64,000 nucleotides of DNA from Tardiphaga sp. vice304 (GCF_007018905.1 NZ_CP041402.1:4018001-4082000), one strand, 5' to 3'. Numbered from the stretch's first letter, positions 15,938-25,490 are shown. The notes: generated by a model from the letters alone, not told the origin. Made by a program: numbers and translations.

Positions 15938-16384
15938 TCAGATCTTCAGCCGGAACGCCTCGTGGCAGCTGCCGCATTCCTTGCCGATGCCGCCGACATT
16001 CGCCTTCAGGCTGTCGAGATCCTTGATCTTGGCCTTGGCTTCGGTGACGACCTTGGTGAAGCTCGCGACCTTGGCGTCGAAGCCGGCCTTGTCTTCCCAC
16101 AGCTTCGGCGAGGTGCTGTAGTCGCCTTCCGCCTTCATGCCCTTGGTGCTTTCCGGAAACAGCGCCGGGAGCTTCTTGGCGGTATCGTCCAGCACGACGA
16201 GCGCGGCGTCGACCGCGGCCTGGTCGTAGGGCTTGTCGCCCTTGGCCATGGCGCTGAGCGTGCCGCCGAGCGCGCGGCCGTTGGCCTTCATCGTGGCCTG
16301 ACGATCCTTGACGATATCCTGCTGCGCCATGACGGCGCTGGCACCCAGCAACATAGCCCCGAGAACGATGATCGAGCGTTTCAT
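15938..16384 (-). CDS. Cytochrome c' / c556 family protein
   Basis: A 148-residue periplasmic cytochrome. The signal peptide is MKRSIIVLGAMLLGASAVMA with cleavage before QQD. The single heme-binding motif CGSCH lies near the C-terminus (ECGSCHEAFRLKI), as in four-helix-bundle cytochromes c' and c556, rather than N-terminal as in ordinary class I cytochromes. Family members act as small electron carriers or bind NO. It lies between the CHRD element and the molybdenum hydroxylase subunit gene on the same strand as the latter. Co-transcription is possible across an 87-bp gap. Confidence 0.88.
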   Translation of the reverse strand: MKRSIIVLGAMLLGASAVMAQQDIVKDRQATMKANGRALGGTLSAMAKGDKPYDQAAVDAALVVLDDTAKKLPALFPESTKGMKAEGDYSTSPKLWEDKAGFDAKVASFTKVVTEAKAKIKDLDSLKANVGGIGKECGSCHEAFRLKI

Positions 16385-16471
16385 GCGTTTATCCCCATTG
16401 GAATTCGATTAAGACGAAGGCGCAACTGACAACCAAACACCGCCGCCGGGCGTCTATTCCCGGCGAGCTTT

Positions 16472-18769
16472 TCAAAGATTATGCAGCCGGTCGTGCTCGC
16501 GGATCGCCATCCAGACACGTTCCGGCGTGGCGGGCATGTCGATATGGGAGATGCCGTATTCGCGGTGCAGGCCCTCGATGATGGCGTTCATCACCGCGGG
16601 ACAGGAGCCGATCGCGCCGGCCTCGCCGGCCCCCTTTACGCCCAGCGGATTGGTGGTGCAGGGAATGTTGTGCGTCTCGAACGAGATCGAGGCGCCATCC
16701 GCCGCACGCGGCAGGGCATAATCCATGAAGCTGCCGGTGACCAGCTGCCCGTCGTTCGGATCATAGACCGCCTGCTCCATCAGCGCCTGGCCGATCCCCT
16801 GCATGGTGCCGCCGTGAACCTGCCCGGCCAAGAGCAGAGGGTTCAGCGTGACGCCGAAATCATCGACGATCACGTAATTGACGATGGCAATCTTGCCAGT
16901 CGCGGGATCGATCTTGACCTCGACCAGATGGGTGCCGTTCGGAAAGGTGCCGTCGGCGCTGGAAAAGGTTTCGGAGGCATTGAGCTTCGACGGGTCGGCC
17001 TTTTTGGCGAGGTCGGTGAAGCTGATCGCGCGGTCGGTGCCGGCGACGCGGGCGGTGCCGTCGGAAATTTCGATATCCCCGAGGCTGGTCTCCAGCACGT
17101 CGGCGGCCAGTTCCTTGAGATAGTCGCCGAGTTTGCGCGTGGCGCGCTGCACGCTGACGCCGCCGGTCGGGATCGAGGCCGAGCCGCCGGTGCCGAGGCC
17201 GGTGGCCACCTTGGCGGTATCGCCCTGAATGATATGGACGCGGTCGGGGGGCACGCCGAATTGTTCGGCGACGATCTGCGCATAAGCGGTGTGATGTCCC
17301 TGCCCGGTCGATTGCGTGCCGATCAGGATGGTGATGTCACCGCTTTGGTCGAGCGCGACATTGGCGGTCTCGTCGCCCATCGTGCCGCAGACCTCAACAT
17401 AGGTCGCCATGCCGATGCCGCGCACCAGGCCGAGCTTCTTCGCCGCCTTGGCGCGCTTCGGAAACTCTTTCCAGTTGGCGACGTCCATCGCCCGCTTCAT
17501 ATGCGCGGTGAAGTCGCCGGAGTCGTAGACCTTGCCCGTGGCGGTCGTGTACGGCATCGCCTTGGGCGAAATGAAATTCTTGCGGCGGATCGCATCCGGC
17601 GTCATGCCCAATTTGCGCGCGCAGGCATCGACCAGACGCTCGACCACATAGGCCGCCTCGGGCCGCCCGGCGCCGCGATAGGCGTCCACCGGCACCGAAT
17701 GGGTGAACACGGTGCGAACCCGGCAGTGGAATTTCTGGATGTCATAGAGCCCCGGCAGCATGCCGGCGCCGCCATGCGGGATGTAGGGCCCGAAGGTCGA
17801 GAGATAGGCGCCCATGTCGGCCATCAGATCGACATCCATCGCCAGGAATTTGCCGTCCTCGGACAGCGCCATGCGGGCATAAGTGACGTTGTCGCGGCCC
17901 TGCGCGTCGCCGACGAAATGATCGGCACGGTCCGCGGCCCATTTGACGTTCTTGCGCAGCTTCTTTGCCGCCACCGCCACCAGCGCATATTCGCGGTACG
18001 GAAACAGCCGCGTGCCGAAACCGCCGCCGACATCCGGACATATCACCCGCATCTTGTCATGCGGGATCTTGAGGATGTTATCGCACAGGATGTCGCGCAG
18101 CCGATGGCTGCCCTGGCTGCCGATCGTCAGCGTCATGTGATCGCGTTTGGCGTCATATTCGCAGACCGCGGCGCGGGTCTCCATGTAGTTGATGATCACG
18201 CGCGGATTGACGATCCTGACCTCGGCCGTGAGCGGCGCCTTGGCGAACACCGCATCGACGGCCTTCTTGTCGCCGATCGGCACGTCGAACAGCACATTGC
18301 CGGGATGTTTTTTCCATACCTGCGGCGCATCCTTCTTCACGGCATGGGCGAGACCGTTGACCGACGGCAGCGGCGTCCAATCGACCTCGATCGCCTCGAC
18401 GGCGTCGCGCGCCTGATCGATGGTATCGGCGACCACAAAGGCCACGGCGTCGCCGACATGGCGCACTTCCCGGGCGGCGAGGATCGGATAGTCCGGGCCG
18501 GTGAAGGGCGTGTCCGGCAGATTGAACAGGCACGGCAATCCGCCCAGATCCTTGACGTCGTCGGCCGTGAGGATCGCGGCGACGCCGGGTAGCGCGCGGG
18601 CGCGCGTGGCGTCGAGCGTAAAGCTTGCGTGCGCGTGCGGCGAGCGCAGCATCAAGGCATGCAGGGTCTGCGGCGCATGGTCGTCGGTGTAGCGGCCATG
18701 GCCGCGGATCAGCGCATCGTCTTCCTTGCGCAACACGCTTTGGCCGACGCCGAACTTGATGGGAGCCAT
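16472..18769 (-). CDS. Molybdopterin-binding hydroxylase large subunit, form II CoxL / xanthine dehydrogenase family
   Basis: A 765-residue molybdenum-binding subunit. The N-terminal aldehyde oxidase a/b hammerhead domain (about residues 20-130) precedes the Mo-binding domain. The loop AYRGAGR (in VPVDAYRGAGRPEAAY) marks form II. True CO dehydrogenases have AYXCSFR, so CO oxidation should not be assumed. The late Mo-site motif GVKGAGEAGAIGSCPAV contains the catalytic Glu. The ATG at 18769 has GGAGG upstream. No FAD (CoxM) or 2Fe-2S (CoxS) subunit gene adjoins it, so partners must be encoded elsewhere or replaced. The substrate, perhaps an aldehyde or N-heterocycle, is unknown. Confidence 0.88.
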   Translation of the reverse strand: MAPIKFGVGQSVLRKEDDALIRGHGRYTDDHAPQTLHALMLRSPHAHASFTLDATRARALPGVAAILTADDVKDLGGLPCLFNLPDTPFTGPDYPILAAREVRHVGDAVAFVVADTIDQARDAVEAIEVDWTPLPSVNGLAHAVKKDAPQVWKKHPGNVLFDVPIGDKKAVDAVFAKAPLTAEVRIVNPRVIINYMETRAAVCEYDAKRDHMTLTIGSQGSHRLRDILCDNILKIPHDKMRVICPDVGGGFGTRLFPYREYALVAVAAKKLRKNVKWAADRADHFVGDAQGRDNVTYARMALSEDGKFLAMDVDLMADMGAYLSTFGPYIPHGGAGMLPGLYDIQKFHCRVRTVFTHSVPVDAYRGAGRPEAAYVVERLVDACARKLGMTPDAIRRKNFISPKAMPYTTATGKVYDSGDFTAHMKRAMDVANWKEFPKRAKAAKKLGLVRGIGMATYVEVCGTMGDETANVALDQSGDITILIGTQSTGQGHHTAYAQIVAEQFGVPPDRVHIIQGDTAKVATGLGTGGSASIPTGGVSVQRATRKLGDYLKELAADVLETSLGDIEISDGTARVAGTDRAISFTDLAKKADPSKLNASETFSSADGTFPNGTHLVEVKIDPATGKIAIVNYVIVDDFGVTLNPLLLAGQVHGGTMQGIGQALMEQAVYDPNDGQLVTGSFMDYALPRAADGASISFETHNIPCTTNPLGVKGAGEAGAIGSCPAVMNAIIEGLHREYGISHIDMPATPERVWMAIREHDRLHNL

Positions 18770-18835
18770 ACTTCCTCCGACTGCACTTAGATTTGTTCTA
18801 TTGTGCAGCCGAAATCAGCATAGCGCAATTGCGGC

Positions 18836-20365
18836 CTAGCTTCGCACCAGCGACCGTAGCCATTTGCGACCGAAAAGCAGCAGCACCAGCGTGGCATAGA
18901 CGACCACGGCGACGGTGATCAACACGCCGAGCGCCGCCTCGTCGCGCAACGTCGTCCAGGAAGCGAGTTGCAGCGCGGCATATCGCGCGGCCCCCCACAG
19001 CGCAGCCGCCAGCGCGAGGCCGATCAGCAGGAATTTGACCAGCGACACAATGAAGCCGCGATCGAACTCGAGATAGCCGGCGCGGACCGCAAAGCCGATC
19101 ACCAGCAGCAGGTTGACCCAAGCCCCGACCGCGGTGGCCAGCGCCAGCCCGACCTGCGCCAGCGATCCCATCAGCAGGATCTTCAACAGCACGTTGACGG
19201 CAATGCCGGTCAGCGACGCCTTCACCGGCGTCGCGGTATCCTTGCGGGCATAGAACGTTGCCACCGCGCTGCGGATCAGCACGAACGGGATCAGCGCAAT
19301 CGCATAGGCCGCCAGCGTGGCGCCGGCCGCCACCGCATCGGCCTTGGTGAAGGCGCCGCGGGCGAACATCGCCCGCATGATCACGTCGGGCACCACCAGG
19401 AAGGCGGCGACGAACGGCACCGAGAACAACAGCGTGAATTCGAAGGCGCGGCGCTGCGAGGCCATCGCACCGGCATGATCGCCGGAGGTGATCCGCCGCG
19501 ACATTTCCGGCAGCAGCACGGTGCCGATCGCGATGCCGATCACGCCGATCGGCAACTGGTTGAGGCGGTCGGCATAATACAGCGCTGACAGCGCACCGAC
19601 CGGCAGAAAGGTGGCGATGATGGTGTCGGCGAACAGCGCCACCTGCGTGCCCATCGAGCCCAGGGTCGCAGGTCCCAGCGCGCGGAAGAAGGCACGGACG
19701 TCTTCATCGAGCCGCAATGGTGCGAAGCGCGGCAGGCCGCCATGGCGGGAGAGATCGCCGGCCAGCAGAAAATACTGCAGAAAGCCGGAGATCAGCACGC
19801 CCCACGCGGCGGCATGACCGGCGGTCGGAAAGAACACGGCGAGCGCCAGCGTGGCCATCATCGAAATGTTGAGGAAGATCGAGGCGGCGGCGGCACTGGC
19901 GAAGCGGTTCACGACGTTGAGCATGCCGCCATACAGCGTCACCAAAGTGATCAGGAGCAGATAGGGAAAAGTGATGCGCGTCAGTTCGATCGCCAGCCGT
20001 CGCTGCTCGGGCTCGTCGGAAAAGCCCGGCGCGAGAAGGCTCATCGCCTGCGGCATGAATGCCAGTGCGATCGCGAGGAGCACGACCTGCGAGACGAACA
20101 GCAACGTGAAGATGCGGTTGGCAAACAACCGCGCCGAAGCCGGGCCGCCTTCACCATGGACGTGGGCATAGGCAGGCACGAAGGCGGCGTTGAAGGCGCC
20201 TTCGGCAAAGATCGCGCGAAAATGATTCGGCAGCCGCAGCGCCACGAAGAAGGCGTCGGCGACGGGGCCGGCGCCGAGGATCGCCGCAAGCAGGATATCG
20301 CGCGCGAATCCGGTGATCCGCGACAGCAGCGTGTATCCGCCAACGGTGAAAATACGTCCGAGCAT
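18836..20365 (-). CDS. murJ: Lipid II flippase MurJ
   Basis: A 509-residue polytopic inner-membrane protein (about 14 segments) of the MviN/MATE-like fold that moves lipid II to the periplasmic face for peptidoglycan synthesis. The N-terminus GYTLLSRITGFARDILLAAILGAG is split here around the family hallmark SRITGFARD. The motif FRAIFAEGAFNAAFVPAY follows near residue 50. The length is normal and the start ATG at 20365 is the first in frame. It ends 67 nt upstream of the hydroxylase gene, but the functional link is rather with the envelope genes on the other side. Confidence 0.93.
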   Translation of the reverse strand: MLGRIFTVGGYTLLSRITGFARDILLAAILGAGPVADAFFVALRLPNHFRAIFAEGAFNAAFVPAYAHVHGEGGPASARLFANRIFTLLFVSQVVLLAIALAFMPQAMSLLAPGFSDEPEQRRLAIELTRITFPYLLLITLVTLYGGMLNVVNRFASAAAASIFLNISMMATLALAVFFPTAGHAAAWGVLISGFLQYFLLAGDLSRHGGLPRFAPLRLDEDVRAFFRALGPATLGSMGTQVALFADTIIATFLPVGALSALYYADRLNQLPIGVIGIAIGTVLLPEMSRRITSGDHAGAMASQRRAFEFTLLFSVPFVAAFLVVPDVIMRAMFARGAFTKADAVAAGATLAAYAIALIPFVLIRSAVATFYARKDTATPVKASLTGIAVNVLLKILLMGSLAQVGLALATAVGAWVNLLLVIGFAVRAGYLEFDRGFIVSLVKFLLIGLALAAALWGAARYAALQLASWTTLRDEAALGVLITVAVVVYATLVLLLFGRKWLRSLVRS

Positions 20366-20423
20366 CAGCCGCTTCTACAGCATGCGGCGCGGAGGCCAAA
20401 TGAATTTGCTGAGTATGTGGCGG

Positions 20424-20470
20424 CCCCCACCCCGGCCCTCCCCCGCAAGCGGGAGAGGGCCGGGGTGGGG
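20424..20470. terminator. Strong intergenic hairpin, probable terminator
   Basis: CCCCACCCCGGCCCTC pairs perfectly with GAGGGCCGGGGTGGGG around a 15-nt loop. It sits just after the DegT aminotransferase stop (minus strand, 20496) and before murJ. There is no T-run, so termination is likely but not assured. Confidence 0.55.
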
Positions 20471-20495
20471 ACTCTCGCAGCGACGCTCGGTCGCG

Positions 20496-21644
20496 TTACG
20501 CCAGCGCGTCGCGCACGGCCTTGATGACCCGCTCCTGGGTCGGCTCGTCGAGATAGGCGTGCACCGGCAAGCTGATGACGTCCGACGACAGTGCCTCGCA
20601 GACCGGCAGGCCGCCGTCGGCGACCGGATAGCCGGCATAGGCGGTCTGCATGTGCACGGATTTCACGTAATAGATCGCGGACGGCACGCCCTGCGCCTGC
20701 AGCGCGGCGGCGAAGGCGGCACGGTCGGTGCCCTTCGGCAGGCGGATGGTGTAGCAGGCCCAGATCGAGGTGTTGCCTTCGGTGACGCGGGGCACGGTGA
20801 CGATGTTGCCGAGGCTGCGGGCGTAGCGCTCGGCCACCTTGTTGCGCGCGGCGATCTCGTCGTCGAAGATTTTCAGCTTCTCCAGCAGCACCGCGGCCTG
20901 GATGGTGTCGAGGCGACCGGTGAGGCCGAGGCGGACATTGTCGTATTTGTCGGTGCCCTGACCGTGCACGCGGATGCTGCGCAGGACGTCGGCCAGCTGA
21001 TCGTCATCGGTTAAGATGGCGCCGCCATCGCCATAGCAACCGAGCGGCTTGGCAGGAAAGAAGCTGGTGGCGGTGGCGAGCGCCGCCGTGCCGAGGCGTT
21101 TGCCCTTGTAGGTCGCGCCGAATGCCTGCGCGGCATCGTCGAGCACGAACAGGCCCTCTGCCCGGGCGACATCTGCGACGGCATCGTGATCGGCAGGCTG
21201 GCCGAACAGATCGACGGGAATGATTGCCCTGGGCTTAAGGCCGAGCTGTCTGGCGGTGACGACGGCGCGCTTCAGCGAGGCGATGTCGATATTGTAGGTA
21301 GCCTCGTCGACATCGACGAAGACCGGCGTCGCGCCGGTCAGCGCCACGGCCTCGCCGGTGGCGCAATAGGTGAAGGACGGGCACAACACCGCGTCGCCGG
21401 GGCCCACCCCCTTGGCCATCAGCACCATCAAGAGCGCATCGGTGCCGCTGGCGCAGCTGATCACATGCTTGGCGCCGCTATAGGCGGCGAGTGCAGCTTC
21501 GAGCTGGGTGACTTCCGGGCCGCCGATGAACTGGCAATGCGTCAGGACGCGACCCACCGCCTCGTCGATCGCCGGGCCAAGCCGGCGGCGCTGCGCGCCG
21601 ATGTCGATGAACGGGACGGGAGTGACGCGGGTATGCTGGTTCAT
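20496..21644 (-). CDS. DegT/DnrJ/EryC1/StrS family sugar aminotransferase (WbpE-like)
   Basis: A PLP-dependent aminotransferase of 382 residues that aminates a keto nucleotide-sugar for LPS or capsule. The N-terminus PFIDIGAQRRRLGPAIDEAV and the region ISCASGTDALLMVLMAKGVG closely resemble WbpE, which makes a 3-amino sugar from UDP-GlcNAcA. The PLP lysine is in SFFPAKPLGCYGDGGAI. It follows the Gfo/Idh oxidoreductase gene by 58 nt on the same strand. The oxidoreductase could supply the 3-keto substrate, as WbpB does for WbpE. That specific sugar assignment is inference. Confidence 0.87.
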   Translation of the reverse strand: MNQHTRVTPVPFIDIGAQRRRLGPAIDEAVGRVLTHCQFIGGPEVTQLEAALAAYSGAKHVISCASGTDALLMVLMAKGVGPGDAVLCPSFTYCATGEAVALTGATPVFVDVDEATYNIDIASLKRAVVTARQLGLKPRAIIPVDLFGQPADHDAVADVARAEGLFVLDDAAQAFGATYKGKRLGTAALATATSFFPAKPLGCYGDGGAILTDDDQLADVLRSIRVHGQGTDKYDNVRLGLTGRLDTIQAAVLLEKLKIFDDEIAARNKVAERYARSLGNIVTVPRVTEGNTSIWACYTIRLPKGTDRAAFAAALQAQGVPSAIYYVKSVHMQTAYAGYPVADGGLPVCEALSSDVISLPVHAYLDEPTQERVIKAVRDALA

Positions 21645-21702
21645 GGGAGGCCTGCAGAAATTTACGGTGGACAGCGGCGCGCGGGCGCGCCGGACGGGAT
21701 GG

Positions 21703-22734
21703 CTAGCCGACGACCTTGCGAGGCGCCGGGCGGGCCGCGGTGGCGGCGGGCTTCTTAGGCGCGTCCAGGCACTGGATCGCGATTTCGAGCGAGGCGACGC
21801 CCTCTTCGCCGGTCACGGCGGGCACGCCACCGGTACGGATGGCGCCGAGGAACGCCGTCAATTCGGCACGCAGCGGCTCGTCCTGTGCGACCGGCAGATG
21901 CCGCATCGAGTAGGAGCCATCGGTCTGGAAGCCGAAGCATTCGGTAACCTGACGGGTCAGGAGATCGCCCATGACATATTTGCCGCGCGTCGCCACGGTG
22001 ACGGTGCGCGCCTTGAATGGCGTCAGCCAGTTGGTGTTGATATGCGCCAGCACGCCGGACTCGGTGCGGAACTGCAGCAGCGCAATGTCCTCGCGCTCGG
22101 CGATGGCGGAGGCAAGCTGCGACTGCACATCGACGATGTCGGATTCGGTGAACCAGCGGATCAGGTCGATGTCATGCACGGCAAGATCGATGACGACGCC
22201 GACGTCCGACATCCGCGGCGGAAACGGTCCGACGCGGGTAATCGCAATCGACAGAATGTCCTCGCCCTTGATCGCCTGCTTGACGGCGGCGACCGCGGGA
22301 TTGAAGCGCTCGACATGGCCGACCATCAACGTCACGCCGGCCTGGCGGGCGGCCTCGACGATTTCACGGCCCTCGGCCACGGTGGAGGCAATCGGCTTTT
22401 CGACCAGCACATGAATACCGCGGGCGATGCAGGCCAGCGCCACCTGATGGTGCAGATGGGTCGGCGCGGCGATCGTCACCGCATCGACGCCGGCCTCGAG
22501 CAGTTGATCGAGATCCGTGAAGGTCGGGCAGCCGATCATCTTGGCGGCGCGGGCGCGATGCTCGGCAAGGGGATCGACGATGCCGACCAGCTCGATGCCC
22601 GGCAACCCGGCCATGACGCGGCCGTGGTTGGTGCCCATCACGCCGGCACCGACGACGCCGACACGCAGCACGCGGTCCGCATCGAGGCCATGTGAACCCG
22701 CAGCCGTTAACTTGTCGCCGATCTTGGAAACCAT
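21703..22734 (-). CDS. Gfo/Idh/MocA family NAD(P)-dependent oxidoreductase
   Basis: A 343-residue oxidoreductase. Its Rossmann motif is VGVVGAGVMGTNHGRVM near residue 25. The family motif LVEKPIAST contains the catalytic EKP Lys, and DLAVHDIDLIRW carries the substrate-contacting Asp/His. A low-complexity Lys/Pro/Ala tail ends the protein. It is paired with a WbpE-like aminotransferase, so a role as nucleotide-sugar 3-dehydrogenase (WbpB/WlbA type) is attractive. The sequence itself is only generic for the family. The gene diverges from galE at 23014. Confidence 0.82.
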   Translation of the reverse strand: MVSKIGDKLTAAGSHGLDADRVLRVGVVGAGVMGTNHGRVMAGLPGIELVGIVDPLAEHRARAAKMIGCPTFTDLDQLLEAGVDAVTIAAPTHLHHQVALACIARGIHVLVEKPIASTVAEGREIVEAARQAGVTLMVGHVERFNPAVAAVKQAIKGEDILSIAITRVGPFPPRMSDVGVVIDLAVHDIDLIRWFTESDIVDVQSQLASAIAEREDIALLQFRTESGVLAHINTNWLTPFKARTVTVATRGKYVMGDLLTRQVTECFGFQTDGSYSMRHLPVAQDEPLRAELTAFLGAIRTGGVPAVTGEEGVASLEIAIQCLDAPKKPAATAARPAPRKVVG

Positions 22735-23013
22735 CGCTCAAACCCCGAACAGAAGCGCCCTTCGGCGCACGGGATCTCCTAGCATGGTGCCACAAATGTG
22801 GCGATGGTGCCCGTCAATCATCCAAACACGTTTTGATTCAAAGAATTACAGGGAGAAACGGCTGCTGGCGGCGCGCTGATGCAGGCGGATCCCGCCATCC
22901 GAATGGAGGCCAGCCACGCAGACGCTCCCCTAACAACCAGCTCAGCCCCGCAAACAGTAAGGTTAAAATCCTCAAATTGTACCAATGAGGACGGCTTGCT
23001 CTAGACTGCAGCG
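22735..23013. other. Divergent promoter region with a perfect 14-bp dyad
   Basis: This 279-bp gap between the Gfo/Idh gene and galE holds no gene that I can see. A perfect palindrome, GCCACAAATGTGGC (22789-22802), lies 55 nt upstream of the oxidoreductase start and may be an operator. The AT-richer stretch before galE (about 22955-22985) is the likely promoter area. Confidence 0.4.
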
Positions 23014-24024
23014 ATGACCGTGATGATCACAGGCGGAGCCGGTTTCATCGGATCGCACACCTGCGTGGAATTGATCCGGCATGGCCATGCCGTCGTCATT
23101 TACGACAATTTCTGCAACAGCCATCCCGAGGTCCTGAACCGGATCCGGCGCATCACCGGCGTCACGCCGGCGCTGGTGACCGGCGACGTGCGGGACCGCG
23201 AGGCGCTGGTCGCCGCACTGACCGGCCATCGCTGTTACGCCGTCATTCACTTTGCCGGCCTGAAATCGGTTGCCGAGTCGGCGAGCCAGCCGGCGCTGTA
23301 TTACGACACCAATGTCGCCGGTACCTTGCATCTTGTCGAAGCCATGCGGATCGCCAATGTCCGCAACCTGGTGTTTTCCTCATCCGCGACGGTGTACGGC
23401 GAACCGCAATCGCTGCCGCTGCAGGAAGACCACCCGCTCGCGCCGTTCAACACGTATGGCCGAACGAAGAAAATGGCCGAGGACATGTTGGGCGACATCG
23501 CCGCTTCTTCCGCGGCGCTGCGGGTCGCAATCCTGCGCTATTTCAATCCGGTCGGCGCCCATGAGAGCGGCCTGATCGGCGAAGATCCAAATGGCGTGCC
23601 CAACAATTTGATGCCGTTCATTGCGCAGGTCGCGGTCGGGCGCCGCCCGTCGCTCAAGATATTCGGAAACGACTACGACACGCCGGACGGCACCGGCATC
23701 CGCGATTACGTCCATGTCATGGACCTGGCAACAGGACATTTGCAGGCGCTGCAGTGCCTCGAGACGCAGGAGCTCGTCCGACTCAATCTCGGCACCGGCC
23801 GCGGCAGCAGCGTTCTCGAGATGGTCGAAGCCTTCGCCAAAGCGAGCGGGCGCGCAATTCCGGTGGAGTTCGCGCCGCGGCGCGAGGGCGACATCGCCAG
23901 CTATCACGCCTGTCCAAAGCTGGCGTCCGACGTTCTGGGCTGGCAGGCCACGCGCGGTCTGGACGACATGTGCCGCGATGCCTGGAACTGGCAACGCACC
24001 AATCCGGAAGGCTATCGCGCCTGA
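23014..24024 (+). CDS. galE: UDP-glucose 4-epimerase
   Basis: Interconverts UDP-glucose and UDP-galactose using bound NAD+. The 336-residue SDR has the motif [16 protein letters not shown], the VIHFAGLKSVAESASQP segment, the serine/threonine of SSSATVYG and the Tyr-Lys pair of YGRTKKMAE. RYFNPVGAHESGLIGEDPNG is split here around the classic GalE hallmark RYFNPVGAH. This is the enterobacterial-type GalE. A second galE (35308-36321) is of the shorter-loop type, so the two may differ in substrate, for example acetylated against non-acetylated sugars. It converges on manC with a 35-bp gap. Confidence 0.92.
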   Translation: MTVMITGGAGFIGSHTCVELIRHGHAVVIYDNFCNSHPEVLNRIRRITGVTPALVTGDVRDREALVAALTGHRCYAVIHFAGLKSVAESASQPALYYDTNVAGTLHLVEAMRIANVRNLVFSSSATVYGEPQSLPLQEDHPLAPFNTYGRTKKMAEDMLGDIAASSAALRVAILRYFNPVGAHESGLIGEDPNGVPNNLMPFIAQVAVGRRPSLKIFGNDYDTPDGTGIRDYVHVMDLATGHLQALQCLETQELVRLNLGTGRGSSVLEMVEAFAKASGRAIPVEFAPRREGDIASYHACPKLASDVLGWQATRGLDDMCRDAWNWQRTNPEGYRA

Positions 24025-24059
24025 CGTGGCTGCCGGCCGTTGCTGCCAGCCACGCCTAA

Positions 24060-25472
24060 CTAGACCCGCTTGTAGTCGTCCTCGATACGCACAATGTCGT
24101 CCTCGCCGAGATAGCTGCCGGTCTGCACCTCGATCAGCTCGAGCTGGATCTTGCCGGGGTTTTCCAGACGGTGCGTGGCGCCGAGCGGGATATAGATCGA
24201 CTCGTTTTCGTGCACGATCTTCTCGGCGTCGTTGAGCGTCACCTTTGCCGTGCCGCGGACCACGATCCAGTGCTCGGAGCGGTGGTGGTGCATCTGCAGC
24301 GACAATCGTTCGCCGGGGCGCACGACGAGGCGCTTCACCTGATAGCGCTCGCCGTCTTCCAGCGCCTGGATCGAGCCCCAGGGACGATGCACCTTGAGGT
24401 GATCCTCGGTGACCTTGGGCGCCGTGAGCTTCAGCTTGGCCACCAGCCGCTTCAGGCCGTTGGCGTCCTTCTGCCGCGATACCAGCACGGCATCCTGCGT
24501 CGCCACCACGACGAGGTCATCGACCCCCTCCAGTGCCACCACGACGCCGTCGGTCGCCACGTTGCAGTTGCGCGAATCCTCGAACACCGCGGTGCCCTGC
24601 GCAGCATTGCCCGAGCCGTCCTTGTCGGACAATTCCCATACCGCCAGCCACGAGCCGACATCCGACCAGCCGCAGGACACCGGGACCACGGCGGCGTGCT
24701 TCGTCTTTTCCATCACGGCATAGTCGATCGAGATCGACCGGGCTCGGCCGAACGCCTCATTGTCCAGCGTGACGAAGCCGAGATCGCGGCCGGCCCGGGC
24801 GACCGCCTCAGTAATTGTCTGCACGCTGTCGGCATCGACGCGGGCGTATTCCTCCAGCAGCATCGCGGCGCGAAACATGAAGTTGCCGCTGTTCCACAGA
24901 TAGCCACTGGCGATGTATTCTGTCGCGGTCGCCAGATCCGGCTTCTCGACGAATTTTGCGACCTTGTGGACCTCGCCGGCGATCGCCGCGCCGGGGCTGA
25001 TATAGCCGTATTCGGTGGCGGGCCGTTCCGGCTTGACGCCGAAGGTCACGATATGACCCTCGTCTGCCACGGCGAGCCCCTGCCGGCAGGCCGCGACGAA
25101 AGCGGGCGTATCCTTGACGACGTGGTCGGCGGCCAGCGCCAGCACCACAGCCTGCTCGTCGCGGGTCTGCGCGAAGGCGGCACCCGCCGCGATCGCCGGA
25201 CCGGAATCGCGCCGCATCGGCTCCAGCAGCACGTCGGCCTCCAGCCCGATCTCGGCGAGCTGCTCGCGCACCATGAAACGATAGGCGGCGCTGGTGATGA
25301 CGATCGGCCGCTCGAACAGCTCCGCGTCCGAGACCCGCCGCATGGTGTCCTGGAAGGTCGAGCGCGGCCCGAACAGCGGCAGAAACTGCTTCGGCCGGCC
25401 CTCGCGCGACGACGGCCACAACCGCGTGCCGGCGCCGCCGCACATGATTAACGGAATGATACGCTTGTTCAT
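24060..25472 (-). CDS. manC: Mannose-1-phosphate guanylyltransferase / mannose-6-phosphate isomerase
   Basis: A 470-residue type II PMI-GMP enzyme that makes GDP-mannose. The N-terminal nucleotidyltransferase domain (about 1-290) has the signature MCGGAGTRLWPSSREGRPKQ, and FVEKPD supplies sugar-phosphate-binding residues. The C-terminal cupin domain (about 340-470) has VRPGERLSLQMHHHRSEHW, the metal site for the isomerase activity. GDP-mannose would feed mannose or fucose-type sugars into LPS, including the LpcC-like mannosyltransferase at 34132. It follows the UDP-glucuronate epimerase gene by 18 nt in the same operon. Confidence 0.92.
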   Translation of the reverse strand: MNKRIIPLIMCGGAGTRLWPSSREGRPKQFLPLFGPRSTFQDTMRRVSDAELFERPIVITSAAYRFMVREQLAEIGLEADVLLEPMRRDSGPAIAAGAAFAQTRDEQAVVLALAADHVVKDTPAFVAACRQGLAVADEGHIVTFGVKPERPATEYGYISPGAAIAGEVHKVAKFVEKPDLATATEYIASGYLWNSGNFMFRAAMLLEEYARVDADSVQTITEAVARAGRDLGFVTLDNEAFGRARSISIDYAVMEKTKHAAVVPVSCGWSDVGSWLAVWELSDKDGSGNAAQGTAVFEDSRNCNVATDGVVVALEGVDDLVVVATQDAVLVSRQKDANGLKRLVAKLKLTAPKVTEDHLKVHRPWGSIQALEDGERYQVKRLVVRPGERLSLQMHHHRSEHWIVVRGTAKVTLNDAEKIVHENESIYIPLGATHRLENPGKIQLELIEVQTGSYLGEDDIVRIEDDYKRV

Positions 25473-25490
25473 GGCCTGACCAGTCCCCTG

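Noticed and set aside
16481..18592. 703-codon plus-strand open frame
   Set aside because: Antisense shadow of the CoxL-type gene, typical of GC-rich third positions; no recognisable motif.
16472..18769. Carbon monoxide dehydrogenase
   Set aside because: The active-site loop is AYRGAGR (form II), not the AYXCSFR of genuine CO dehydrogenases, and CoxM/CoxS are absent.
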